Assembly (NCBI GenBank): GCA_045128735.1
Contig: JBGVRT010000098.1
Location: 1-6,200 of the forward strand
Length of the DNA: 6,200 nucleotides
Source: RGIG8775 sp045128735
Lineage (GTDB): Bacteria; Bacillota; Clostridia; Oscillospirales; CAG-272
Direction: 5' to 3'
Below the pieces are notes generated by a model that did not search any database, had not been told where the DNA came from, and saw nothing but the letters and a program-made list of their open reading frames with translations. Each line of letters begins with the position of its first letter. The stretch's first letter is position 1. This document shows positions 1 to 6,026 of the stretch, piece by piece. The translations under genes were made by a program, and so were the position numbers.

Positions 1-22
1 CATGAAGTCTATACTTTTGCTC

Positions 23-75
23 AAATTTGTATTTTTTCGTTCAAGGCTACGCCTTTCTCTCAAAAATACAAATTT
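23..75. repeat. nested stem-loop (14-bp outer, 5-bp inner stem)
   Basis: A perfect 14-bp inverted repeat pairs 23-36 (AAATTTGTATTTTT) with 62-75 (AAAAATACAAATTT). Inside the loop a second hairpin, AAGGC-TAC-GCCTT, occupies 43-55. The structure is read directly from the sequence. Its role is unknown: it could be a terminator of a gene left of the window, or a small dispersed palindromic element. The AT-rich outer arm with a GC-rich inner hairpin recurs in layout, though not in sequence, at 6141-6176. Confidence 0.6.
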
Positions 76-163
76 ATTATTCTATTGTTTTATCTTAATT
101 TCTATGGGTGTTGCACTTCGTATTATAACATACCCCCCCCCTTTGACAAGGGGGGCAAAGGAA

Positions 164-200
164 CGGGGTGCGGTGCGAACACACCGCTAAACACCAATTT
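164..200 (+). repeat. dispersed intergenic repeat, left copy
   Basis: This 37-bp segment matches the reverse complement of 6027-6063 at 35 of 37 positions by hand alignment; the differences are at 168 and 188. It contains a 6-bp hairpin, GCGGTG (170-175) with CACCGC (182-187), followed by the tail CTAAACACCAATTT. A rearranged third copy lies at 4878-4927. Three related copies, all between genes, indicate a genome-wide dispersed element, but the copy number elsewhere cannot be seen here. Confidence 0.75.
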
Positions 201-227
201 ATCATCATTTTCAAAGACAATCCGCAC

Positions 228-260
228 AAAAGAGCCGACTCCGATGGAGTCGGCTCTTTT
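228..260 (-). terminator. intrinsic terminator of the hydrolase operon
   Basis: A perfect 15-bp stem pairs 228-242 with 246-260 across a 3-nt loop. The stem core AGAGCCGACTCC is GC-rich and is flanked by A4 and T4, so it is symmetric and could act on either strand. It begins 35 bp beyond the TGA stop of the minus-strand gene at 296, the expected place for the end of the two-gene transcript. The U-run on the minus strand is short (four U, then GUGCGG); on the plus strand the following sequence is more T-rich. Confidence 0.85.
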
Positions 261-295
261 GCTTTATTTAATTCTCTCTTTACGCCTTATTCGAC

Positions 296-2572
296 TCAAT
301 CCTGAGCGTACTTCGCGTCGAAGTGCTCGATGAGCTTATAAACGTTTTTGTTTATCTCCGCCATTGAATTTACAAGGTCGGTGTAAGGATTGTGGCTGTT
401 ATCCACGATACCCTTGTTCGCGTCAACGCTGGACTGGTCGCGCCATACCTTTACGCCGTCCTTTGTGGTGTAAATTACCGCCGGATCGGGATCGTTATCA
501 ATGTACTGGAACCAGTGCCATCCGATAAGGTTCTTGCACTCAAGGAGTCTCAGGGTGTAGCACTGATAGAAGTCGCCCCTGTCCTGCTGAGTCTTAACTA
601 CCCAGCCCGCGCCTCTTGTGTTATCGAGACCCGAGTCCATACCCTTCGTGTAGAACTCTGTAATCATAAAGGGAAGGTTGGAGTTCTCAGAAACAAACTT
701 AAGATCCTCAACAGGGATATCCCACTCACCGTACCAGTTGATGGTAAGGCAGTCAAGGTGGAGACCCGCAAAGCGGAACACCCAAGGATGATTCATAAAG
801 CCCGTAAGCATTCTCGAGCCGAGAACCATATGGTTGGGGTCATACTTTCTGATAGCCGACGAGCCAAGATAGTAGAAGCGGTCGTAAACGAAGCCCACGA
901 ATATCTTAAGCATCTCATCGGTAATATCTGTATCGGTGGGATTCTCCTTGCCCGTGAAGTTGACAAGCCAGGTCCACGCCGTGGCGTATGAATAGTGGTA
1001 GGTCGGGTCGGCGGGGGAAAGCCTCAGGTAGTTAAAGAGCATATTTTTGTCTATGGGAAGCTCGTTGTCCATAGTATATCCGAGAAGCCACTTGTCATCC
1101 TTGCGGGCTTCAACGCTCTTTGCCTTTTCGTCACACCAATCGACGAATGCGGGGTCAAACACGTTCATCGTGTTATTGCCCTCAAAGGTGGTATTACCGC
1201 CCTTAGAGCTGTTTGTTCCTATATGCGTACCGTAAGAACCGACGAAGCCGCAGGAGCTCTGATAGATAAGTCTGTTTATTACGTTCTTTATTTCTGTGCC
1301 GTTGCTTGTGCTTGCGTTGAAACACCAATCGTCCTTGATCTGACGTGTAGCCGCAATACCCCACTTCTCGCTTGTGCCGTACTTTTCAAGCGCCGCTTCC
1401 TTCTGATTGGGCGAGTTCAAGTAATTGATATCAACACCCGAAAGCGCTCTGATGTAGCAGGGATAGCCAAGGGGGTCGATTACCCACCAACGGTCTCCTA
1501 TTTTGGTTGTGTAGAAGAAGCCTGTAGGCTCCTGTCTCACGGTCTCGTCAATAAGTCCGCCGTAAATGTCAAACTTCTGCTCTTTGTCAAAGTCGGAGTA
1601 GTCGCCGAGACCGATAAGAGTGTCGATAGTTCTTGTAGGCTCTTTCTTCTTGAAGTCCGCCTCTGTCCACTTTTTCGTTTCAAGAGTTACACGGTCGTAG
1701 CTGGTCATACCCGAACCCGTTGTAATAACGGTTTTCGAGTACTCGTTCTCGTCAATGGGAATAAGCTCAACGTCGGGAATACCGGTTTTTACGAGGTACT
1801 CGTATCGGGGATACCACTCGTCGTAAATCTGCTGTGCCCAATCCCAGATAGCCTGATTCTCCGCCTCGTCCTCGACGAGATTTTTTACGTAAGAGGACTG
1901 AGTTTTCGAGGTGGTAGCTGTAAGGGTGGTAGTTCTCCAGTCAATGTGGTTTTCACCGTCACTGCCCTGCTTGTTAGGAACAAGCACCACGGAAAACTCG
2001 GTTTCGCCTGCCTTGATAGCCGCGTCAACGGCATCGGTAACGTCAATACCGAACAATGCGCCCGCAACTGCGTTTTCAGCCACGAGTCCGCCCCTTGCGG
2101 GCTGATTATCCCAGGTAATGGTATCGCTGTTCCACTGTTTGGAATTGACCTTATACACGTTGTAGGTCAAGCCTGCCGCGTTGACCGTTGTAAACGAGGG
2201 CTTGAGGAATACGCTGTAATAGGGGATAGAATTGAATTTTGAGATATCAAAGGTGAAATACACGTAACGGGTGTATGAATTTCCACCCTCCTTGATAACG
2301 AGAGGCTCCGCGTTGTTCTGATTGATACCTCTCATTTTGATGATTTCGCGCCAGTTGAGAGACTTCCAATCGTTACCGTTTCTTGTGTACGCCTTTTCCG
2401 TGGGGTACACGGTAATTTCCTTTGCTTTTTCCTCGGCGTTAAGCTTTACAAGCCCCTCGCCGTCGGAGGCGATAACTCCGTCCGCAACAGTAGCCTCGGG
2501 CGCCTCAGCGCATCCCGCGAAAGCAGGCACGAGCATAAGGCAAGCGAGTATGAATGCCAATAATTTTTTCAT
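296..2572 (-). CDS. lipoprotein glycoside hydrolase, clan GH-A (GH50 agarase-like), with N-terminal CBM-like domain
   Basis: Predicted membrane-tethered enzyme of 758 residues that would hydrolyse a polysaccharide outside the cell. Residues 1-20 are a signal peptide ending in a lipobox (FAG, then Cys21), so Cys21 should be lipid-modified. After a linker, residues 53-222 form a DNRLRE/CBM96-like beta-sandwich (YVYFTFDIS at 103-111, a W..DTITW motif near 147-154, GIDVTDAV at 175-182). A helical connector follows (about 231-260), then a TIM barrel (about 350-700) opening with GDRWWVIDPLGYP. Likely acid/base is Glu504 in GYTMDNELP; likely nucleophile is Glu639 in MITEFY. The start is supported by AAGGAG at 2579-2584, 6 nt upstream. 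It is the second gene of an operon, 18 bp after its paralog. Clan assignment is firm; GH50 rather than another agarase-like family, and the substrate, are not. Confidence 0.85.
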   Translation of the reverse strand: MKKLLAFILACLMLVPAFAGCAEAPEATVADGVIASDGEGLVKLNAEEKAKEITVYPTEKAYTRNGNDWKSLNWREIIKMRGINQNNAEPLVIKEGGNSYTRYVYFTFDISKFNSIPYYSVFLKPSFTTVNAAGLTYNVYKVNSKQWNSDTITWDNQPARGGLVAENAVAGALFGIDVTDAVDAAIKAGETEFSVVLVPNKQGSDGENHIDWRTTTLTATTSKTQSSYVKNLVEDEAENQAIWDWAQQIYDEWYPRYEYLVKTGIPDVELIPIDENEYSKTVITTGSGMTSYDRVTLETKKWTEADFKKKEPTRTIDTLIGLGDYSDFDKEQKFDIYGGLIDETVRQEPTGFFYTTKIGDRWWVIDPLGYPCYIRALSGVDINYLNSPNQKEAALEKYGTSEKWGIAATRQIKDDWCFNASTSNGTEIKNVINRLIYQSSCGFVGSYGTHIGTNSSKGGNTTFEGNNTMNVFDPAFVDWCDEKAKSVEARKDDKWLLGYTMDNELPIDKNMLFNYLRLSPADPTYHYSYATAWTWLVNFTGKENPTDTDITDEMLKIFVGFVYDRFYYLGSSAIRKYDPNHMVLGSRMLTGFMNHPWVFRFAGLHLDCLTINWYGEWDIPVEDLKFVSENSNLPFMITEFYTKGMDSGLDNTRGAGWVVKTQQDRGDFYQCYTLRLLECKNLIGWHWFQYIDNDPDPAVIYTTKDGVKVWRDQSSVDANKGIVDNSHNPYTDLVNSMAEINKNVYKLIEHFDAKYAQD

Positions 2573-2590
2573 AAAATTCTCCTTATATTT

Positions 2591-4690
2591 TTATTTTGAA
2601 TACTTAGCGTCAAAGTGGTCTATAAGTCTGTAAACGTTGCTGTTAACCTCATACATCGCCTTCATAAGAGTCTCGTAGGGCTTGTGGTAGTTGTCCACGA
2701 TACCCTTGTTGGCGTCAATGCTTGACTGGTCGCGCCAGGTCTTGCCGTCCTCCTTGAAGATAACCTCGGGGTGCGGGTCGTTGTCGATATACTGGAACCA
2801 ATGCCAGCCGATAAAGTTCTTGCACTCAAGCAGACGGAGAGTGTATGTCTGATAGAACTCTGCCCTTTCCTTCTGTGTGGGAACTGTCCAGCCCGCGCCG
2901 CGGGTGTTGGCAAGTCCCGAGTCAATAGCCTTGGTGTAGAACTCTGTAATCATAAGGGGAATGTCGGCGTTTCTTACAACGTCGTTAAGCTCCTCCGCGG
3001 GAATCTCCCAACGTCCGTACCAGTTGATGGTCATGCAGTCAAGGTAGAGAGCCGCGAAGCGAAGCACCCACGGAGCCTTTACAACGCCGTGAAGGAATCG
3101 CGTACCCAAGAGCATATGGTTGGGGTCGTACTTCTTGACAGCCTTTGTAACCACGTTGTAATATCTGTCCCAAACGAATCCGCGGAAAAGCTGATTAAGC
3201 TCGGGATTGATATCGCTCTGGTCGGGATTTTCCTTGCCCGACATTCTTACAAACCAATTCCAAGCCGTTGCGTAGGAGTAGTGGAATCGGCTGTCGGTGT
3301 GGTCAATGGTAAGATAGTTGGAAAGCATATTGGCGTCCATGGGAAGCTCGTTGTCCATTGTGTAGCCGAGGATATACTTGTCGTCCTTGTTTGCCGCGAG
3401 AGCCTTCTGTCTCTCGTCGCAGAAGTCGATAAATCCGGGGTCAAAGACCGGCATCGTGTTGTTGCCCGCAAAGTGTGTAGAGCCGCCGTTGGAGATGTTT
3501 GTTCCGATGTGGTGACCGTACGCGCCAACGCATCCGCCCGAGCCAAGCTGTCTGACAAGAGGATTCTTGACCGCGCGAAGTGCCGCACTGCTGCCTGTGG
3601 AAACATAAATGCCGAATTTGTCCTGAAGAAGTCTTGTGGTAGCCTCTGCCCATCCCTCTTCATCGCCGTACATATTTATAGCCGCCTCTTTCTGATTGGG
3701 CGAGCCGAGATAGTTGATGCCAACACCCGAAACGGCTCTTATGTGGCAGGGGTAGCCGTTGGGGTCGAATATCCACCATCTGCCGTTTACCTTCTTGGAG
3801 TAGAAGAAGCCCGTGACCTCGCCGCGGCGCGACTCGTCAATAAGTCCGCCGAATTCGTCAAACTTCTGCTCCGCATAGTAGTCGGAATACTCGCCAAGCC
3901 CCTTAAGGTCGCAAACACGTCTTGTGGGGTACTCCTTGTTCATCATATCCATCGTCCACTTCTTGGCAAAGCCCGAACCGCCCGACTTGGAGGTCTTTAC
4001 GTGCTCCTCGGGGTCGCTTGGTATGTAAAGCTCCTCGTTTTCGCCCTTTGCAAGAAGCATCTGATATCTTTCGTACCACTCGTCAAATACCTTGTCAGCC
4101 CAATCCCAGATGGCCTTGTTCTCTGCCTCGTCGTCGCGGAGCTTTTTGGTGTAGAGAGTAGTCTCCTCGCTGTCGCTTGCAACGAGAATCGTCGTTCTGG
4201 GGCTGATCCTGTTCTCGCCGTCAGCACCCTCGGTAACGACCTTAAGACCTATGGAAAGCTTGCTCTCGCCATTCTTTTTAGCCGCGAAAACAGCCTCGGT
4301 AAGGTCTACCGAGCAAAGACCGCCCGCAAGGCAGTTCTCGACAAGAAGCTCGCCGAACTCGGGCTTTGTGTTCCAGGTAACCGTCTCGGTGTCCCAAGCC
4401 TCGGGATCAAGCTTGTAGACGTTGAAATATATCGTCGCCTGCGTGTCAAGCTGCACAAAGGACGGACGGAAACGTATTATCTTATATCCTGCGTCGATTT
4501 CCGAAATGTCGAACGTGAAATATACGTAACGCACAAAGCCGGGAGTGCCGTTTTTGAAGCAGAACACCTCGGTGTTGTTGTTGTCAAGTCCTCTTTCTCT
4601 GATTATGGCTCTCCAACCCTTGTCAGCATATGCGCCGTCGCGCACGTACGCCTTTTCTATCGGGGAGAGATGAAGCTCGTTTACTGCCAT
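2591..4690 (-). CDS. cytoplasmic glycoside hydrolase, clan GH-A (GH50 agarase-like), paralog of the downstream lipoprotein
   Basis: First gene of the operon, 699 residues from the chosen start. It aligns with the downstream lipoprotein along its whole length, starting at that protein's residue 53 or so; over the stretch around the second catalytic Glu I count roughly 70% identity by eye. Domains: DNRLRE/CBM96-like beta-sandwich (5-172; YVYFTFDIS at 55-63, SVDLTEAV at 127-134), helical connector (184-216), TIM barrel (about 293-640; GRWWIFDPNGYP at 303-314). Likely acid/base is Glu448 (GYTMDNELP) and nucleophile Glu583 (MITEFY), 135 residues apart as in the paralog, so both copies look catalytically intact. 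There is no signal peptide. An in-frame ATG at 4711 would add only seven residues (MLWRTAK) and has no ribosome site; the ATG at 4690 has GGAGG 9 nt upstream. Substrate unknown. Confidence 0.85.
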   Translation of the reverse strand: MAVNELHLSPIEKAYVRDGAYADKGWRAIIRERGLDNNNTEVFCFKNGTPGFVRYVYFTFDISEIDAGYKIIRFRPSFVQLDTQATIYFNVYKLDPEAWDTETVTWNTKPEFGELLVENCLAGGLCSVDLTEAVFAAKKNGESKLSIGLKVVTEGADGENRISPRTTILVASDSEETTLYTKKLRDDEAENKAIWDWADKVFDEWYERYQMLLAKGENEELYIPSDPEEHVKTSKSGGSGFAKKWTMDMMNKEYPTRRVCDLKGLGEYSDYYAEQKFDEFGGLIDESRRGEVTGFFYSKKVNGRWWIFDPNGYPCHIRAVSGVGINYLGSPNQKEAAINMYGDEEGWAEATTRLLQDKFGIYVSTGSSAALRAVKNPLVRQLGSGGCVGAYGHHIGTNISNGGSTHFAGNNTMPVFDPGFIDFCDERQKALAANKDDKYILGYTMDNELPMDANMLSNYLTIDHTDSRFHYSYATAWNWFVRMSGKENPDQSDINPELNQLFRGFVWDRYYNVVTKAVKKYDPNHMLLGTRFLHGVVKAPWVLRFAALYLDCMTINWYGRWEIPAEELNDVVRNADIPLMITEFYTKAIDSGLANTRGAGWTVPTQKERAEFYQTYTLRLLECKNFIGWHWFQYIDNDPHPEVIFKEDGKTWRDQSSIDANKGIVDNYHKPYETLMKAMYEVNSNVYRLIDHFDAKYSK

Positions 4691-4699
4691 TTTAGCTGT

Positions 4700-4704
4700 C
4701 CTCC
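4700..4704 (-). promoter_or_regulatory. ribosome binding site that fixes the start at 4690
   Basis: On the minus strand GGAGG lies 9 nt before the ATG at 4690 (ATG GCA GTA). It falls inside the seven-codon extension that a start at 4711 would need, and that upstream ATG follows an A/T-rich run (CCAATTTTT) with no Shine-Dalgarno sequence. This makes 4690 the likely start. Confidence 0.8.
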
Positions 4705-4719
4705 ATAGCATAAAAATTG

Positions 4720-4753
4720 GGAAAATCCGCCGTCTCGGCGAACCTACCTTTCC
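4720..4753 (-). promoter_or_regulatory. possible folded 5' leader of the hydrolase operon
   Basis: Just after the predicted transcription start, the leader can form an outer 5-bp stem (GGAAA at 4753-4749 with TTTCC at 4724-4720) enclosing a GC hairpin CGCCG-AGA-CGGCG (4740-4728). A hairpin so close to the 5' end may stabilise the transcript. It does not resemble a riboswitch class I know, and the inner hairpin lacks a long U-run, so attenuation is not indicated. Confidence 0.35.
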
Positions 4754-4758
4754 AGTTT

Positions 4759-4788
4759 ATTATACCAAATTTCGGCACTTAAAGTCAA
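4759..4788 (-). promoter_or_regulatory. sigma-A promoter of the hydrolase operon
   Basis: On the minus strand TTGACT (4788-4783) and TATAAT (4764-4759) are separated by 18 bp. The -10 is a perfect consensus and the -35 has one mismatch. Transcription should start near 4752, giving a leader of about 60 nt before the ATG at 4690. This leaves no room for a signal peptide to be encoded upstream of the first hydrolase. No operator or catabolite-control site is obvious over the promoter. Confidence 0.85.
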
Positions 4789-4804
4789 CCTGTTTCGAGC
4801 AAAA

Positions 4805-4864
4805 TCACCACCCCGCCTTCAATTTCGGTGGTTTTAACAAATTTGCGGGTTTTTTCTTAGTCAT
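4805..4864 (-). other. possible 19-codon ORF or gene remnant
   Basis: On the minus strand an ATG at 4864 opens a short frame encoding MTKKKPANLLKPPKLKAGW and a TGA stop. The peptide is very basic, and its KPPKLKAG part recalls the N-terminus of some cytoplasmic enzymes such as S66 LD-carboxypeptidases, which suggests the decayed start of a lost gene. There is no good ribosome binding site, and the frame overlaps a weak hairpin (ACCACC 4807-4812 with GGTGGT 4827-4832). It sits upstream of the operon promoter, so it is not part of that transcript. It may be chance. Confidence 0.15.
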
Positions 4865-4877
4865 TTTGCCGTCTTAC

Positions 4878-4927
4878 GCGGTGGCTAAACACCAAGTCGT
4901 TAGCTTTGGACGACTCACCAATTTATC
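4878..4927 (+). repeat. rearranged middle copy of the dispersed repeat
   Basis: GCGGTG (4878-4883), GCTAAACACC (4884-4893) and AATTTATC (4920-4927) match consecutive parts of the repeat at 170-203 in the same orientation. Relative to that copy, 10 bp of the hairpin (loop plus most of the right arm) are missing and 26 bp have been gained between ACACC and AATTTATC. Homology is inferred from the order and spacing of these matching blocks. Confidence 0.55.
4894..4919. repeat. 22-bp palindromic insertion with a 4-bp flanking duplication
   Basis: Compared with the uninterrupted repeat at 187-203, the middle copy carries a 22-bp block (4894-4915) bounded by direct CACC repeats (4890-4893 and 4916-4919). 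The block has inverted ends, AGTCGT (4895-4900) and ACGACT (4910-4915), around a 9-nt loop. A palindrome flanked by a short duplication looks like a tiny insertion or the footprint of a mobile element, though replication slippage could also produce it. Confidence 0.45.
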
Positions 4928-5043
4928 TTACAAATATCTATACCCCAAAAACCTTGCATTCTACCGCGCAACTTTATCAGCGTTGCAGCATAGACTTTAA
5001 TGAGGGGAGACCCTCGCCAATACTAAAGCTGAAAGGAGCTTAA
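4928..5043 (+). promoter_or_regulatory. leader and upstream region of the DUF11 gene
   Basis: This stretch must contain much of the promoter and leader of the plus-strand gene, but no strong sigma-A promoter is visible; candidates such as TTGGAC (4906-4911) with TACAAA (4929-4934, 17-bp spacer) are weak. A short hairpin with a GNRA-type tetraloop, GAGGG-GAGA-CCCTC, is at 5002-5015, and the ribosome site AAAGGAG is at 5032-5038. Expression may use an alternative sigma factor, but nothing shows which. Confidence 0.35.
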
Positions 5044-5898
5044 ATGGCAGTATTTTTCAATCAGGCAACGCTGACCTACAACGGCGGCTCGACTAATTCC
5101 AATATAGTAAGCGGCGAGATAACGCAAGCCATCTCGATATCAAAAACCGCAACGCCCTCCACCTACCGTGCAGGAGACGTTATAACCTATATAGTAACGC
5201 TTACCAACAGCGGAGTCACAGCGCAGAACGGGCTTACGGTAAGTGACGACCTCGGCGCGTACATCTTGGGAGAGGACACCCTCGTACCCCTTGACTACGT
5301 TGACGACTCGGTGCGCTACTTTATAGGCGGCGTGCTTCAGCCCACGCCTACGGTAAGCGCAGGCGCACCCCTTACTGTAAGCGGTATAAACCTGCCCGCA
5401 GGCGGCAATGCAACTCTTGTCTACCGCGTGGCGATAAACGGCTTTGCGCCTCTTGACGTGCAAAGCTCGATCACCAATACTGCAACGGTAAGCGGCGGCG
5501 GAGCTTTCGAGCCTGTCAGCGCGTCCGAAACGATAAACAGCGCCGACGGCGCAGAGCTTTCGATAACAAAGTCGCTAACTCCGCAGACCATAAGCGAAAA
5601 CGGACAGTTGACCTATACCTTCGTTATTGAGAACAGCGGCAATACAGAGGCAGTAGCCACCGACAACCTCGCAGTAACCGACACATTTAACCCCGTCCTC
5701 ACGGGCATTACGGTTACGCTTGACGGCGAAACCCTTACCGAGGGCACAGATTACACCTATAACGAAACCACGGGCGAATTTGCCACAGTCGCAGGCATAA
5801 TCACAGTTCCCGCGGCGACCTTCACACCCGATGCAAGCGGCGCGGTAAGCGTCACTCCTGGCACGGCTACTCTCACGGTAACGGGTACGGTAGGCTGA
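5044..5898 (+). CDS. DUF11-repeat protein without secretion signal
   Basis: A 284-residue protein made of two DUF11-type (conserved repeat, beta-sandwich) units after an N-terminal segment MAVFFNQATLTYNG. Unit 1 spans about 28-161 (ISISKTATPSTYRAGDVITY, LTNSG at 53-57, ITNTATVSG near 143-151). Unit 2 spans about 171-284 (LSITKSLTPQTISENGQLTY, IENSG at 195-199) and ends at TVTGTVG, before the final strands present in unit 1. Composition is unusual: no Cys or Trp, only two Lys (34 and 176, at equivalent sites in the repeats) and three Arg, so it is strongly acidic. No signal peptide, membrane segment or sortase motif is seen, although DUF11 domains are usually on exported or surface proteins. 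AAAGGAG lies 5 nt upstream of the ATG. It is monocistronic and divergent from the hydrolase operon. Function unknown; a structural or surface-layer role would be a guess. Confidence 0.85.
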   Translation: MAVFFNQATLTYNGGSTNSNIVSGEITQAISISKTATPSTYRAGDVITYIVTLTNSGVTAQNGLTVSDDLGAYILGEDTLVPLDYVDDSVRYFIGGVLQPTPTVSAGAPLTVSGINLPAGGNATLVYRVAINGFAPLDVQSSITNTATVSGGGAFEPVSASETINSADGAELSITKSLTPQTISENGQLTYTFVIENSGNTEAVATDNLAVTDTFNPVLTGITVTLDGETLTEGTDYTYNETTGEFATVAGIITVPAATFTPDASGAVSVTPGTATLTVTGTVG

Positions 5899-5932
5899 TT
5901 CCGTAACGCAATAAAAAACTCCGCGTTTGGCG

Positions 5933-5948
5933 GCGCGTAAGCACGCGC
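5933..5948. other. small GC hairpin after the DUF11 gene
   Basis: GCGCGT (5933-5938) pairs with ACGCGC (5943-5948) across an AAGC loop. The preceding GTTTGGCGG also occurs at 6035-6043 inside the right copy of the dispersed repeat, so this may be a degenerate fragment of the same element. No T-run follows, so it is not the terminator. Confidence 0.35.
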
Positions 5949-5964
5949 GAGCGAGACAGGGCGC

Positions 5965-6004
5965 AAAAAGGAGCTGATTCATTAAGAGTACAGCTCCTTT
6001 TTTT
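5965..6004 (+). terminator. intrinsic terminator of the DUF11 gene
   Basis: A 12-bp stem pairs AAAAAGGAGCTG (5965-5976) with CAGCTCCTTTTT (5991-6002) across a 14-nt loop and runs into seven consecutive T (5998-6004). It starts 66 bp after the TGA stop and is in the right orientation to end the plus-strand transcript. Confidence 0.85.
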
Positions 6005-6026
6005 ACGCCCAAAATATGACACCGAC

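Larger units (their letters stand above)
1..227. other. non-coding intergenic DNA with hairpins
   Basis: No credible gene is seen here. An open frame from the ATG at position 2 runs through hairpins and repeats and has no ribosome binding site in view. The stretch holds an AT-rich nested stem-loop (23-75), a run of nine C (133-141) that pairs with a G run to give an 8-bp stem (136-143 with 148-155, loop TGAC), and a copy of a dispersed repeat (164-200). The C run is a likely site of length variation. Confidence 0.7.

Noticed and set aside
2..190. Small plus-strand frame starting MKSILLLKF
   Set aside because: It reads through a nested hairpin, a C run and a dispersed repeat. The hydrophobic start is an effect of AT-rich DNA, and its ATG is at the window edge with no visible ribosome site.
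392..2242. Plus-strand open frames (392-991 and 995-2242) opposite the lipoprotein hydrolase
   Set aside because: They lie in the same antisense relation as the shadow frame over the first hydrolase, with low-complexity translations lacking domains, so they are shadows.
2771..4708. Plus-strand open frame of 645 codons opposite the first hydrolase
   Set aside because: It is antisense to a gene with clear domains and catalytic motifs. Its translation shows no recognisable domain, and the long openness is explained by codon bias on the true strand. No promoter or ribosome site supports it.
4691..4711. Alternative start of the first hydrolase at 4711
   Set aside because: It would add only MLWRTAK, has no Shine-Dalgarno sequence, and the added codons overlap the good GGAGG site serving 4690.
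4906..4934. Promoter TTGGAC-N17-TACAAA for the DUF11 gene
   Set aside because: Both boxes deviate from consensus and similar matches are easy to find in AT-rich DNA. Mentioned as a candidate only.
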